NCBI RefSeq assembly: GCF_900564145.1
Contig: NZ_UOOB01000001.1
Coordinates: 62,001-126,000 of the forward strand
Direction: 5' to 3'
DNA from: Comamonas sp. lk
GTDB taxonomy: Bacteria > Pseudomonadota > Gammaproteobacteria > Burkholderiales > Burkholderiaceae_C
DNA: 64,000 nucleotides
How positions within the stretch are numbered: the first letter of the stretch is position 1; every line of letters begins with the position of its first letter. A model generated the notes under the pieces. That model was not told the origin of the DNA. It ran no database searches and saw only the letters and a list, made by a program, of their open reading frames with translations. Below are positions 8,732-16,948 of the stretch, one piece after another. A program made the position numbers and the translations under genes.

Positions 8732-8746
8732 ATACGAAATTCGTCC
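8732..8746. promoter_or_regulatory. Candidate LysR-type box next to the LysR start
   Basis: ATAC-N7-GTCC approximates the LysR-type ATAC-N7-GTAT motif, and its core ACGAA-A-TTCGT is a perfect inverted repeat. It ends one base before the LysR ATG at 8748. If real, binding would favour autorepression. Weak evidence. Confidence 0.3.
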
Positions 8747-8747
8747 T

Positions 8748-9662
8748 ATGGATCTGCGCCGACTCACCTGCTTTCTGGCCGTGGCCGAAGAGCTGAACTT
8801 CAGCCGGGCCGCCCAGCGTCTGCATATGAGCCAGCCGCCGCTGAGCCAGCAGATCCGCCTGCTGGAGCAGGAAATGGGCGCCCAGCTGTTCGAGCGCTCG
8901 CGCCGCGCCGTCTCGCTGACGCCTGCCGGTCTGCTGCTGCAGGACAAGGCCCTGCAGATCGTGGAGCTGCACCATCAAGCTGGCGAGCTGTGCCGCATGG
9001 CGGCCTCCGGCCTGGCCGGGCGGCTGCGCCTTGCCTTCACGGCCTCGGTGCCGCTGTTTGAGGCCTTCTCGCACATGCTGGGAGTCTTTCGCCAGCGCTA
9101 CCCGCAGGTGGAGCTGGATTTGCAGCACATGACCACGGGCGAGCAGATTGCCGCCCTCACCTGCGGCCAGATCGATATCGGCTTTATGCGGCCCTCGCCG
9201 GCGTTTCGCATCCCCGTGCCCATACGCGAGCACACGCTGTGGCGCGATGAACTCATGCTGGCCTTGCCCCGCTCTCACCCGCTGGCCGGTGCGCCAACGC
9301 CGCTGCCGCTGAGCCAGTTCGCCGATCAGCCCTTTGTGCTGCACCCGGCCGTGCTGGGCGGCGGCCTGCACGAGCACATTCTGGCCCTGTGCAGCGAAGC
9401 CGGCTTTGTGCCCCGCATCGCCCAGCCGGCGCGCGAAACCTCCACCATGCTGGCCCTGGTGGCCGCCGGACTGGGCATCTCCGTCGTGCCCAGCATCTAT
9501 GCCTGCATCTGTCCGCCCGGCGTGGTGTTCAAGCCGCTGGCAGATGCCTCGCGCCATTCGCGCATTGCGCTGGTGAGCATGCAGTCCAGCCAGGCCAGCG
9601 CCTGCGTGCCGCTGTTCTGGCAAAGCGTGACCAGCCGAGAAGCCGCACAAACGCTAGGATGA
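8748..9662 (+). CDS. LysR-type transcriptional regulator
   Basis: This is a 304-residue LysR regulator with an HTH at residues 1-60 (MDLRRLTCFLAVAEELNFSR, then SQPPLSQQIRLLEQEMGAQL). The effector domain follows, with FRQRYPQVELDLQHMTTGEQ and GLGISVVPSIYACICPPG. The N-terminus resembles the BenM/CatM/CbnR branch, whose members often control aromatic catabolism, but no catabolic genes are adjacent. It is divergent from the ModA-like lipoprotein gene, about 165 bp away. A glutathione transferase gene follows 27 bp downstream and may share its transcript. Confidence 0.93.
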   Translation: MDLRRLTCFLAVAEELNFSRAAQRLHMSQPPLSQQIRLLEQEMGAQLFERSRRAVSLTPAGLLLQDKALQIVELHHQAGELCRMAASGLAGRLRLAFTASVPLFEAFSHMLGVFRQRYPQVELDLQHMTTGEQIAALTCGQIDIGFMRPSPAFRIPVPIREHTLWRDELMLALPRSHPLAGAPTPLPLSQFADQPFVLHPAVLGGGLHEHILALCSEAGFVPRIAQPARETSTMLALVAAGLGISVVPSIYACICPPGVVFKPLADASRHSRIALVSMQSSQASACVPLFWQSVTSREAAQTLG

Positions 9663-9689
9663 GCGTCTGCCCGGTTTTCAAGGACTCTC

Positions 9690-10406
9690 ATGACACAGCA
9701 ACTCAATGACTTTTCCGTTACCCGCAAATGGCCTGCCCAGCACCCGGAACGCATACAGCTGTATTCCCTGCCCACGCCCAATGGCGTGAAGGTGTCGATT
9801 GCACTGGAAGAAATGCAGCTGCCCTATGAGGCACATCTGGTCAGCTTTGAGACCAATGACCAGCTGAGCACCGAGTTTGTGGACACTTTTCCCAACAACA
9901 AGATTCCAGCCATCATCGACCCCGACGGCCCGGGCGCCCAGCCGCTGGCCTTGTTCGAATCCGGCGCCATTCTGGTCTATCTGGCCGAAAAAACCGGCTC
10001 CCCGCTGCTGCCCGCAGACCCTGCGGCCCGCTATGAGACCCTGCAGTGGCTGATGTTCCAGATGGGCGGCGTGGGCCCCATGTTTGGCCAGGTCGGCTTT
10101 TTCCACAAATTCGCCGGCAAGGCCTTCGAAGACAAACGCCCGCGCGACCGCTATGTGAACGAATCGCGACGCCTGCTGGGCGTGCTGGAAACCCGCCTCA
10201 CCAATCGCCAGTGGGTGATGGGTGAGGCTTTCACCATTGCCGATATCGCCATCTGGCCCTGGGTGCGCAACATGGTGGCAGAAACCGGCTACAACGCCTC
10301 CGAGCTGCTGGGCTGGCATGAATTTCCCCAGCTGCAGCGTGTGCTCAAGGCCTTCGAAGCCCGGCCCAGCGTGCAAAAAGGCCTGAAGGTGCCGCCGCGC
10401 GGCTAA
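9690..10406 (+). CDS. Glutathione S-transferase, YfcG/YghU-like
   Basis: This 238-residue cytosolic protein is a glutathione transferase of the YfcG/YghU (nu-like) group. These act as glutathione-dependent disulfide reductases or peroxidases more than as classical transferases. The N-terminal thioredoxin-like domain holds LYSLPTPNGVKVSIALEEM, where the Thr and Asn of TPNG are the glutathione-site residues known from YfcG. FPNNKIPAIIDPDG and LFESGAILVYLAEKTG complete the domain. The helical C-terminal domain contains GEAFTIADIAIWPWV. It follows the LysR gene closely on the same strand. Confidence 0.93.
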   Translation: MTQQLNDFSVTRKWPAQHPERIQLYSLPTPNGVKVSIALEEMQLPYEAHLVSFETNDQLSTEFVDTFPNNKIPAIIDPDGPGAQPLALFESGAILVYLAEKTGSPLLPADPAARYETLQWLMFQMGGVGPMFGQVGFFHKFAGKAFEDKRPRDRYVNESRRLLGVLETRLTNRQWVMGEAFTIADIAIWPWVRNMVAETGYNASELLGWHEFPQLQRVLKAFEARPSVQKGLKVPPRG

Positions 10407-10541
10407 GAGCCATTGCAGGCCGGTGGTTGTTGCAAAAGCGGCAACTACTGTCCCAGTCATGGTGTCTTTCAAAGAGGGCTGCAGGCCTTATCTTCTGCAG
10501 ACACGGCTTTGCGCACAGCCAAGCCCCTCAGGAGATTCACC

Positions 10542-11597
10542 ATGACCACCACCCACAGCCCCATTCTGGAAAGCGCCCCGCTGGGCCCACGCTGGCCCTG
10601 CCTGGACCCTTTCCTGTTCTGCGCCCACCACGATGACAGCTACCCAGCCAGCAACGGCCAGATGGGCGTGAAGGTGGCGGAGTTCGAAGACCGCGAAATG
10701 GGCAGCGACTTCAGCGCCAAGAACGGCTTTTCCATGTACCACGGCGAGCCCGTACCCGGCTTTCCCGGCCACCCCCACCGCGGCTTCGAGACCGTGACCC
10801 TGGTGCGCAAGGGCCGTATCGACCATGCCGATTCGCTGGGCGCCGCCGCCCGCTTTGGCGGCGGCGATGTGCAATGGCTGACCGCCGGCAAAGGCATTCA
10901 GCACTCGGAAATGTTTCCGCTGCTCCACAGCGTGCAACCCAATCCGCTGGAGCTGTTTCAGATCTGGCTGAACCTGCCGGCCAAAAGCAAGATGGTGGAG
11001 CCGCACTTCACCATGTTCTGGAACGAGAGCATTCCGCGTCTGGTGCATGCCGACGCCGACGGAAAGCAAACCACGGTCACCGTGATTGCCGGAGAGCTGC
11101 CGGGTGCCGACAAGCCGCTGGCCGCACCGCCAGAATCCTGGGCCTCGCAGGCGGACAGCGATCTGGCCATCTGGACGCTGGAGCTGGCGCCCGGTGCCCG
11201 CTGGACCCTGCCCAAGGCCCAAGGCGCCGAGACCCATCGCATGCTCTACTTCTTTGTGGGCCAGAGCCTGAGCCTGGGCGGCGAGGCCGTGACCCTGCAT
11301 CTCGCCATGCACATTGACGCGCACCGCGATCTGGAGCTGGTGAACACGGGCAGCGATACCGTGGAGCTGCTGCTGCTGCAGGGCAGGCCGATTGGCGAGC
11401 CCGTGGCGCAATACGGGCCCTTCGTGATGAACACCCAGCAGGAGATCATGCAAGCCATGGAGGACTACCGCCGCACCCAGTTTGGCGGCTGGCCCTGGAA
11501 GGACCATGATCCTGTGCACGGAACGGAGAATCGCCGCTTTGCCCGCTACCCCGGTGCCGAGCAGGAGGATTTGCCGCCCGCGCCCGTCTCGGCCTGA
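10542..11597 (+). CDS. Pirin family protein (first of two)
   Basis: This is a 351-residue bicupin of the pirin family. The metal-site signature is HPHRGFETVTLVRKGRIDH followed by WLTAGKGIQHSEMFP, giving the usual two His, a third His and a Glu. The C-terminal cupin includes ETHRMLYFFVGQSLSLGG. Typical pirins are 230-300 residues; this one ends in a longer tail. The ATG at 10542 follows AGGAGA at a good distance. Bacterial pirins are reported as quercetinases or metabolic regulators, but the role here is unknown. A paralogue is at 24547-25482. Confidence 0.92.
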   Translation: MTTTHSPILESAPLGPRWPCLDPFLFCAHHDDSYPASNGQMGVKVAEFEDREMGSDFSAKNGFSMYHGEPVPGFPGHPHRGFETVTLVRKGRIDHADSLGAAARFGGGDVQWLTAGKGIQHSEMFPLLHSVQPNPLELFQIWLNLPAKSKMVEPHFTMFWNESIPRLVHADADGKQTTVTVIAGELPGADKPLAAPPESWASQADSDLAIWTLELAPGARWTLPKAQGAETHRMLYFFVGQSLSLGGEAVTLHLAMHIDAHRDLELVNTGSDTVELLLLQGRPIGEPVAQYGPFVMNTQQEIMQAMEDYRRTQFGGWPWKDHDPVHGTENRRFARYPGAEQEDLPPAPVSA

Positions 11598-11681
11598 TCG
11601 CTGAGACAATATCCGCTTCAACGCCACGACTTGCGCTTTGCAAACCGGTCGTGGCGGTTTTGTTTTGATCCAAGACTCGCC

Positions 11682-12167
11682 ATGAACATCATCAAAGACA
11701 CTGCCGTCACCATCAACTACAAGATTCACGAGCTGCTCAAGGGCGACATCGCCATCAAGCTGCTGGACAAGGGCGATGTGGCCTACCTGCACGGTGGCTA
11801 CGACAACCTATTCGCCAAGGTCGAAGCCGCTCTGGACGGCAAGCAAAAAGGCGATACCGTCACCGTGGATCTGGCGGTGGAAGACGCTTTTGGCGAGCGC
11901 GACGAGAGCTTGAAGCGCAGCATTCCCAAGGCCGAATTCCCCGCCGGCGTGAAGGTGGGCGGCCAGCTGCGCGGCACCAACGACCAAGGCCTGCCCCAGA
12001 TCTACAACGTGGTGAAGATCAAGGGCCAGGAAGTGCTGCTCGACGGCAACCACCCCCTGTCCGGCATGGCACTGCGCTTTAACTGCGTGGTCAACGAAGT
12101 GCGCGAGGCCACACCCGAGGAAATCGAGCACCGCCATGTGCACGGCGGCCACGGCCACCACCATTGA
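11682..12167 (+). CDS. slyD: SlyD-like FKBP-type peptidyl-prolyl isomerase
   Basis: This 161-residue FKBP-type prolyl isomerase has the SlyD domain order: an FKBP core interrupted by an insert-in-flap chaperone domain (about residues 65-120). It starts MNIIKDTAVTINYKIHE, and GYDNLFAKVEAALDGKQKGD is the family core. The second FKBP part reads HPLSGMALRFNCVVNEVREA. The C-terminus is a short His-rich tail (HRHVHGGHGHHH), a likely nickel or zinc site. E. coli SlyD is longer with a bigger metal tail. SlyD assists folding and hydrogenase nickel delivery in other bacteria. It is monocistronic, ending before a bidirectional terminator. Confidence 0.9.
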   Translation: MNIIKDTAVTINYKIHELLKGDIAIKLLDKGDVAYLHGGYDNLFAKVEAALDGKQKGDTVTVDLAVEDAFGERDESLKRSIPKAEFPAGVKVGGQLRGTNDQGLPQIYNVVKIKGQEVLLDGNHPLSGMALRFNCVVNEVREATPEEIEHRHVHGGHGHHH

Positions 12168-12210
12168 TCCCTGCGCCAGCTGGGGCGCGGCTTGCTCAAG
12201 CGAAGCTTGA

Positions 12211-12266
12211 TTTAAGGTTTTTTGGCCTCTAGCCCATGCTCTGTATGCGTAAGCAGCTATCAAAAT
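12211..12266 (+). repeat. AT-rich dispersed repeat, degenerate copy
   Basis: The region runs from TTTAAGGTTTTTTGGCCTCTAGC to GCAGCTATCAAAA. The AGCTATCAAAA end recurs near 54531 and, reversed (TTTTTGATAGCT), near 27369 and 36753. It lies immediately before the slyD/purC terminator. Confidence 0.55.
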
Positions 12267-12302
12267 AAAACGGCACCCGGACGCAAATCCGGGTGCCGTT
12301 TT
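12267..12302. terminator. Bidirectional terminator between slyD and purC
   Basis: A 14-bp stem, AAAACGGCACCCGG/CCGGGTGCCGTTTT, with an 8-base loop can terminate both convergent genes. Confidence 0.92.
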
Positions 12303-12320
12303 CATTCAAGGCTTGGCAGC

Positions 12321-13238
12321 TCAGCCCATCAGGCGTTCCAGCGCTTCGCGGTACTTGGCGGCGGTCTTGTCGATCACTTCCTTGGGCAGACGGGGAGCGG
12401 GAGCCTTCTTGTCCCAGGCCTTGCCGTTGACCTGGGCCTGCTCCAGCCAGTCACGCACAAACTGCTTGTCGTAGCTGGGGGGGTTTTCGCCCTTGGCCAG
12501 CGCGTCGGCATAGCCTTCCACGGGCCAGTAGCGCGAGCTGTCGGGGGTCAGCACTTCGTCCATCAGCACCAGCTCGCCGTCTTCGGTCAGGCCGAATTCG
12601 AACTTGGTGTCGGCAATGATCATGCCCTTTTGCAAGGCGATCTCTGCGGCTTCCTGGTAAATGCGGATGGCCGTGTCGCGGATCTGGGCAGCCAGCTTCT
12701 CGCCCACCATCTCCACGGTGCGCTCGTAAGTGATGTTTTCGTCGTGATCACCCATCTCGGCCTTGGCGGCGGGGGTATAGATAGGGGCGGGCAGCTTGGC
12801 CGCATTGGTCAGACCGGCGGGCAAAGGCGCGCCGCAGACGGCTTGCCCGGCCTTGTATTCCTGCCAGCCGCTGCCGGCCAGATAGCCGCGCACCACGGCT
12901 TCGATCAGCACGGGCTTCAGGCGCTTGACCAGCATGGAGCGGCCTTGCACCTGCTTGACTTCTTCGGGCTTGACCACGGACTCTGGCGATTCGCCGGTCA
13001 GGTGGTTGGGGCAGATATGACCGAGCTTGTCGAACCAGAACAGCGCCATCTGCGTCAGCAGCACGCCCTTGCCGGGGATGGGCTCGCCCATGATCACGTC
13101 GAAGGCCGACAGGCGGTCGGACGCCACCATCAGAATGCGGTCATCGCCCACGGCGTAGTTGTCGCGGACCTTGCCACGTGCAAGCAGGGGCAGCGAGGCA
13201 ATGTTGGAAGTGTGCAGGGCAGAAGGCTGGGTGGTCAT
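12321..13238 (-). CDS. purC: Phosphoribosylaminoimidazole-succinocarboxamide synthase
   Basis: PurC (SAICAR synthase, 305 residues) joins aspartate to CAIR using ATP in de novo purine synthesis. Recognisable parts are [20 protein letters not shown] at the N-terminus, [33 protein letters not shown] sequence in the middle, and [12 protein letters not shown] with the conserved metal-binding region. It resembles the roughly 300-residue form common in betaproteobacteria. It is transcribed alone, divergent from hpf, and ends at a shared terminator with slyD. In many relatives purC sits next to fba-pyk-pgk; here those genes are scattered. Confidence 0.96.
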   Translation of the reverse strand: MTTQPSALHTSNIASLPLLARGKVRDNYAVGDDRILMVASDRLSAFDVIMGEPIPGKGVLLTQMALFWFDKLGHICPNHLTGESPESVVKPEEVKQVQGRSMLVKRLKPVLIEAVVRGYLAGSGWQEYKAGQAVCGAPLPAGLTNAAKLPAPIYTPAAKAEMGDHDENITYERTVEMVGEKLAAQIRDTAIRIYQEAAEIALQKGMIIADTKFEFGLTEDGELVLMDEVLTPDSSRYWPVEGYADALAKGENPPSYDKQFVRDWLEQAQVNGKAWDKKAPAPRLPKEVIDKTAAKYREALERLMG

Positions 13239-13717
13239 GGTCAGGATGTGAGGCTATCTGGCGTGTGGAGGCGATGGATTGACCAAATCAATTGGCAGTC
13301 CATTGCCCAGCATGTATTCAGCGAGTCGGTCGGCAGGCGCCTGAGGCCCCAAGGGCTGCCAGCGTCGCAGGCCCGAGTAGGCGGCTGCGTAAAAATGCGA
13401 TTTTACTGGCCCTGAGCAGTACCGTGAGGTACACGGATTTCATTGCGCGCCCATTGCCCGTCGTTGTGTCGGCGCGGCGACTCAAAACTGCCCAAAGCCA
13501 GCCATTGTGCGCCCATTCCCGCCCCCCGCCAAATAGGCGGCCAAGCCCCCGCGTGAGCCTGCGCTATCCCGGCTTTTCGTTGCCTTGCCTTGGCACCTGG
13601 GGGCATAGTGGACCTGCAAGCAAAGACGAATGCGCATTCCGAACTGCACACCTGGAGAGTCCGGCACATGGCCGGAGCTGAAAGCTGTTTTCAACGAGAG
13701 CAAAGGAGTGTTTTGTT
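13239..13717. other. 479-bp intergenic region between purC and hpf
   Basis: No supported gene is visible in this divergent region. It contains small inverted repeats: GTAAAA-ATGCGA-TTTTAC near 13388, GTACC-GTGA-GGTAC near 13419, and TCCGG-CACATGG-CCGGA near 13660 in the likely hpf leader. AAGGAG at 13703-13708 is the hpf ribosome-binding site. The rpoN gene that precedes hpf in many proteobacteria is absent here. Confidence 0.5.
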
Positions 13718-14080
13718 ATGAATCTGACAATTAGCGGGCATCACCTGGAGGTCACTCCCTCGCTTCGCACCTATGTCATGTCCAAGCTGGAACGCATTCT
13801 TCGCCACTTTGATCAGGTCGTGGATGTCAAAGTACTGCTGACCGTACAGAAGCAAAAGGAAAAGGAAAAACGCCAACGCGCGGGCTGCACCATTCGCGTC
13901 AAGGGCCAGGATCTGTTTGTGGAGACCCATCACTTTGATCTCTACGCGGCAGTGGATGCACTGGCCGACAAACTGGACCGCCTCGTTGTGCGTTATAAAA
14001 CGCGCCAGCACGATAGCCGTTACGGCGGCGCCAAGCGTCTGTCGGACGTTGATTTGCAACTCGCTGGAGTGTCAGTTTGA
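13718..14080 (+). CDS. hpf: Ribosome hibernation promoting factor, short form
   Basis: This 120-residue protein is HPF/YhbH of the RaiA family. It binds the 30S decoding region and drives 70S pairing into inactive 100S particles in stationary phase. The start [20 protein letters not shown], then [16 protein letters not shown], and [19 protein letters not shown] match the single-domain form. It starts at an ATG 10 bp after AAGGAG. It heads the hpf-ptsN-hprK set typical of betaproteobacteria, but three hairpins separate it from ptsN. A divergent family member lies at 22347-22724. Confidence 0.93.
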   Translation: MNLTISGHHLEVTPSLRTYVMSKLERILRHFDQVVDVKVLLTVQKQKEKEKRQRAGCTIRVKGQDLFVETHHFDLYAAVDALADKLDRLVVRYKTRQHDSRYGGAKRLSDVDLQLAGVSV

Positions 14081-14089
14081 TGACAGCGT

Positions 14090-14139
14090 GGCGCAAACCC
14101 CGTGTTTGCGCCCTTTCGAGCAGAGGCTGTGGCCTCTGC
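14090..14139 (+). promoter_or_regulatory. Two tandem hairpins after hpf
   Basis: The stems are GGCGCAAAC/GTTTGCGCC (14090-14112) and GCAGAGGC/GCCTCTGC (14120-14139). Neither has a T-run. They precede a true terminator-like hairpin, making three stacked structures between hpf and ptsN. They may stabilise the hpf mRNA end or act in attenuation. Confidence 0.7.
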
Positions 14140-14154
14140 GCAACGTTCAAAGTG

Positions 14155-14175
14155 CCGCCCCAAGGGGCGGTTTTT
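14155..14175 (+). terminator. Terminator-like hairpin between hpf and ptsN
   Basis: CCGCCCC/GGGGCGG with loop AA is followed by five T. It should end much of the hpf transcript, with ptsN-hprK reached by read-through or by a separate promoter. Confidence 0.8.
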
Positions 14176-14236
14176 GATGGCGGTCAGGGTTTCCCCACGG
14201 TTTTCAGCGCTGAGGTGCATAATTGTTGATCAAACC

Positions 14237-14710
14237 ATGAACCGCCTAGCCTCTATTCTTCCCGCCGCTCAAGTGCTCGTGAGCGTTGATGTCACCAGCA
14301 AGAAACGCGCTTTCGAGGAAGCGGGTTTGCTCTTTGAGAGCTTGCATGCTCTGTCTCGCGCCCTGATTACCGACAGCCTGTTTGCGCGCGAGCGCCTGGG
14401 CTCCACCGGTCTTGGGCACGGCGTTGCCATTCCCCACGGCCGCATCAAGGGCCTCACGGCCCCCATGGCAGCCTTGTTTCAGCTGGCCAGCCCGATCGGC
14501 TTTGACGCACCCGATGAACAGCCGGTCAGCCTGCTGATCTTTCTGCTCGTGCCCGAAGCCGCTACTCAGAAACACCTGGAAATCCTCTCGGAGATTGCCG
14601 AGCTGCTGAGCGACAGCCAGCTGCGCGAACGCCTCAAGTCATGTGTGGATGCCCAGCAGCTGCACGGCATGATTGCAGGCTGGCAGCCTTCGGCGGCACA
14701 GCCGGTCTGA
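14237..14710 (+). CDS. ptsN: Nitrogen-regulatory PTS enzyme IIA (PtsN)
   Basis: This 157-residue protein is EIIA-Ntr of the nitrogen-related phosphotransferase system, a regulatory phosphocarrier not tied to sugar uptake. The phosphorylated residue is His67 in GLGHGVAIPHGRIKGL. The start MNRLASILPAAQVLVSVDVT is typical of the family. The frame is open upstream, but the ATG at 14237 gives the normal length. hprK follows 39 bp later. PtsN commonly controls potassium and phosphate sensing, stress and carbon storage in proteobacteria; its targets here are unknown. Confidence 0.94.
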   Translation: MNRLASILPAAQVLVSVDVTSKKRAFEEAGLLFESLHALSRALITDSLFARERLGSTGLGHGVAIPHGRIKGLTAPMAALFQLASPIGFDAPDEQPVSLLIFLLVPEAATQKHLEILSEIAELLSDSQLRERLKSCVDAQQLHGMIAGWQPSAAQPV

Positions 14711-14749
14711 CCCCAGCCATCACCTTTTTCTTACTTTCAGGGCCTTGCG

Positions 14750-15709
14750 ATGAGACCCAGCGCCATCAATGCCGACGTGTTGTTCGAGGCATTTCGCAAC
14801 TCCAGCCTGCGTTGGCAGTGGATCGCAGGGTTGGGTGCTTCAGAGCGCCGCTTTGACGAAATGGCGGTGCGCTCGGCCCGCTCGGGGGCCGATCTGGTCG
14901 GCTACCTCAACTACATCCACCCCTACCGCCTGCAGGTGCTGGGCGAGCGCGAGATCGCGTATCTGACCAATGCCACCTCGCAGGACTGTCTGCGCCGCAT
15001 CGCCCGTATCGTGACGCTGGAGCCCCCGGTGCTGGTGCTGGCCGATGGCCAGGAGGCGCCCGACGAGCTGATCTCCATGTGCGAGCGCTCTCACATTCCG
15101 CTGTTCTCCACCAAGGAGCAGTCGGCCTTTGTGATCGACGTGCTGCGCGCCTATCTGTCCAAGCATTTTGCCGATCGCATCACCATGCACGGCGTATTCA
15201 TGGACATTCTGGGCATGGGCGTGCTGATCACCGGTGAATCGGGCCTGGGTAAAAGCGAACTGGGGCTGGAGCTGGTCACCCGTGGCAACGGCCTGGTGGC
15301 CGACGATGCCGTGGATCTGTACCGTATCAATCAGACGACGATTGAGGGCAAATGCCCGGATCTGCTGCAAAACCTGCTGGAAGTGCGCGGAATCGGCTTG
15401 CTGGATGTACGCGCCATTTTTGGCGAGACTGCTGTGCGCCGCAAGATGCGCCTCAAGCTCATCGTGCATCTGGTGCGCAGAGAGACCATGGAGCGCGAAT
15501 ACGAACGCCTGCCTGCCGAGCCGCTGACCCAGGACGTGCTGGGAGTGCCGGTACGCAAGGTAGTGATTCAGGTGGTGGCGGGCCGAAATATCGCTGTGCT
15601 GGTGGAAGCTGCCGTGCGCAATACCATCTTGCAGCTGCGCGGTATCGATACCTACCAGGAGTTCGTGAATCGCCATCGCCGTGCCATGGAAAGCGGCGAG
15701 TCGTTCTAG
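14750..15709 (+). CDS. hprK: HPr kinase/phosphorylase
   Basis: HprK (319 residues) phosphorylates and dephosphorylates HPr on a serine, setting the flow of the phosphorelay that includes PtsN. The Walker A loop is [16 protein letters not shown] at about residues 161-176. The family signature [20 protein letters not shown] follows, with the catalytic H-type region [20 protein letters not shown] before it. An N-terminal HprK domain occupies residues 1-130. Its TAG stop overlaps the stop of the convergent DUF1501 gene. HPr and enzyme I genes are not in the window. Confidence 0.96.
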   Translation: MRPSAINADVLFEAFRNSSLRWQWIAGLGASERRFDEMAVRSARSGADLVGYLNYIHPYRLQVLGEREIAYLTNATSQDCLRRIARIVTLEPPVLVLADGQEAPDELISMCERSHIPLFSTKEQSAFVIDVLRAYLSKHFADRITMHGVFMDILGMGVLITGESGLGKSELGLELVTRGNGLVADDAVDLYRINQTTIEGKCPDLLQNLLEVRGIGLLDVRAIFGETAVRRKMRLKLIVHLVRRETMEREYERLPAEPLTQDVLGVPVRKVVIQVVAGRNIAVLVEAAVRNTILQLRGIDTYQEFVNRHRRAMESGESF

Positions 15710-16926
15710 ACCAGATGCAGCTTTCCGGCCGACGATGCCGGAAAGATCTGCTGTACCTGCTGGGAGCTCAGTCCATACATGCGGGAAAACAGACCGCCCA
15801 GTACGGAACGGTATTCATTGAGCACGGGGTAGTCGCGGTTCTGAAACAGCGCCTTTTCATTGACCTCGATCTGCTCACCCACGATCTTGCCCCCTGCCTG
15901 GGCAGATAAACCTCCACCGAGAAACCAGTACGCCGTGCCATGGCCGTGGTCCGTGCCCTTGTTGCCGTTTTCGCGAAAAGTACGGCCGAACTCGCTGATG
16001 ACGGCCACCACCGTGTGGCGCCAGGTATCCTCTCCCATGGCCTCGGCAAAAGTGGCCAAGCCATTGCTCAAGTCGCTCAGCCGATTGGCCAAGTTGCCGC
16101 TGGCTCCACCCTGATTGACGTGGGTATCCCAACCACCCACATCGACAAAGCCCAGATCAAACTGCTCGCGCATCAGATGCGCCATGCGCTGCGCGACCAG
16201 TCCAAAGCCTTTGGCGCTGATGGCATCACGTCCGGCCTTGTCCATTTCCTCCCGCACGCTGCGCTGCACGGCAGTCTGAACGCTGAAGCCCTCCCGCACG
16301 GCTGCATCCAGCGCCGTGCCCTGGTACATGGAGGCGATGATCTTGCTGCGGTCGCTATCCACCGCAGCCTTGCGTACCGAGGCCAACGCCATATTCGCCA
16401 CCTGGGCATTGCCGCGCATGCACAGCGGCAGCTGCGCAGTGAAAGCCATGGGTGCAACGCGGCTCAGACCCCGGCTGTCTTGCTGCAGCACCTGGGCCAG
16501 CCGATTCATGAAGCCGCCCTGAAAGCTCTTGCTACCTTCCAGCGCTTGACCCAGCTCGATGGAGTCCTGGGTCTCAAAGTGGCTGCGCGAGAGGTCATTG
16601 CTCCCCGCAAACGGCACAAAGCACAGCTGCCCTTGCTCATACAAGGGCAGCAAGCTGGTCTGCAAGGCTGGATGCAGACCCCAATTTGTGTCCAACGGCA
16701 AAGCCCCATTGGCCTCGCCAGGCCGTGCAATGGCAATGTTGGGTCTCGCTTGATAGTAAAAGTCACTGTGCGTGGGCACCAGCAGGCTGTTGCAGTCATA
16801 GGCGCCACGTAAAAACACCAGCAAAAAGCGGGGCGAGCTGTTCTGCAAAGGGGCGGCCAGACCTCTGCCCAGCTGGCAAGCCAGTGGCAGCGTTGCGCTC
16901 AGGCGCAAAAATTGACGTCTTTGCAT
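15706..16926 (-). CDS. DUF1501 family exported protein (Tat substrate)
   Basis: This 406-residue protein belongs to DUF1501, a family in the alkaline-phosphatase/sulfatase-like fold group. It carries a twin-arginine signal ([20 protein letters not shown]), so it is probably exported folded. Conserved parts are [31 protein letters not shown], and [20 protein letters not shown], then [15 protein letters not shown] with likely metal-binding Asp and His. I chose the ATG at 16926, which follows AAGGAG; a GTG at 16944 is in frame. It lies 22 bp behind the DUF1800 gene, so the two are surely co-transcribed. Function unknown. Confidence 0.92.
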   Translation of the reverse strand: MQRRQFLRLSATLPLACQLGRGLAAPLQNSSPRFLLVFLRGAYDCNSLLVPTHSDFYYQARPNIAIARPGEANGALPLDTNWGLHPALQTSLLPLYEQGQLCFVPFAGSNDLSRSHFETQDSIELGQALEGSKSFQGGFMNRLAQVLQQDSRGLSRVAPMAFTAQLPLCMRGNAQVANMALASVRKAAVDSDRSKIIASMYQGTALDAAVREGFSVQTAVQRSVREEMDKAGRDAISAKGFGLVAQRMAHLMREQFDLGFVDVGGWDTHVNQGGASGNLANRLSDLSNGLATFAEAMGEDTWRHTVVAVISEFGRTFRENGNKGTDHGHGTAYWFLGGGLSAQAGGKIVGEQIEVNEKALFQNRDYPVLNEYRSVLGGLFSRMYGLSSQQVQQIFPASSAGKLHLV

Positions 16927-16948
16927 CAAAAGACTCCTTGGCACCGCC

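Noticed and set aside
13591..13605. Sigma-54-like promoter TGGCAC-N5-GGCA before hpf
   Set aside because: GG and GC elements are present but the spacing is one base short and the TTGC part is GGCA. No rpoN gene is visible, so I do not call a promoter.
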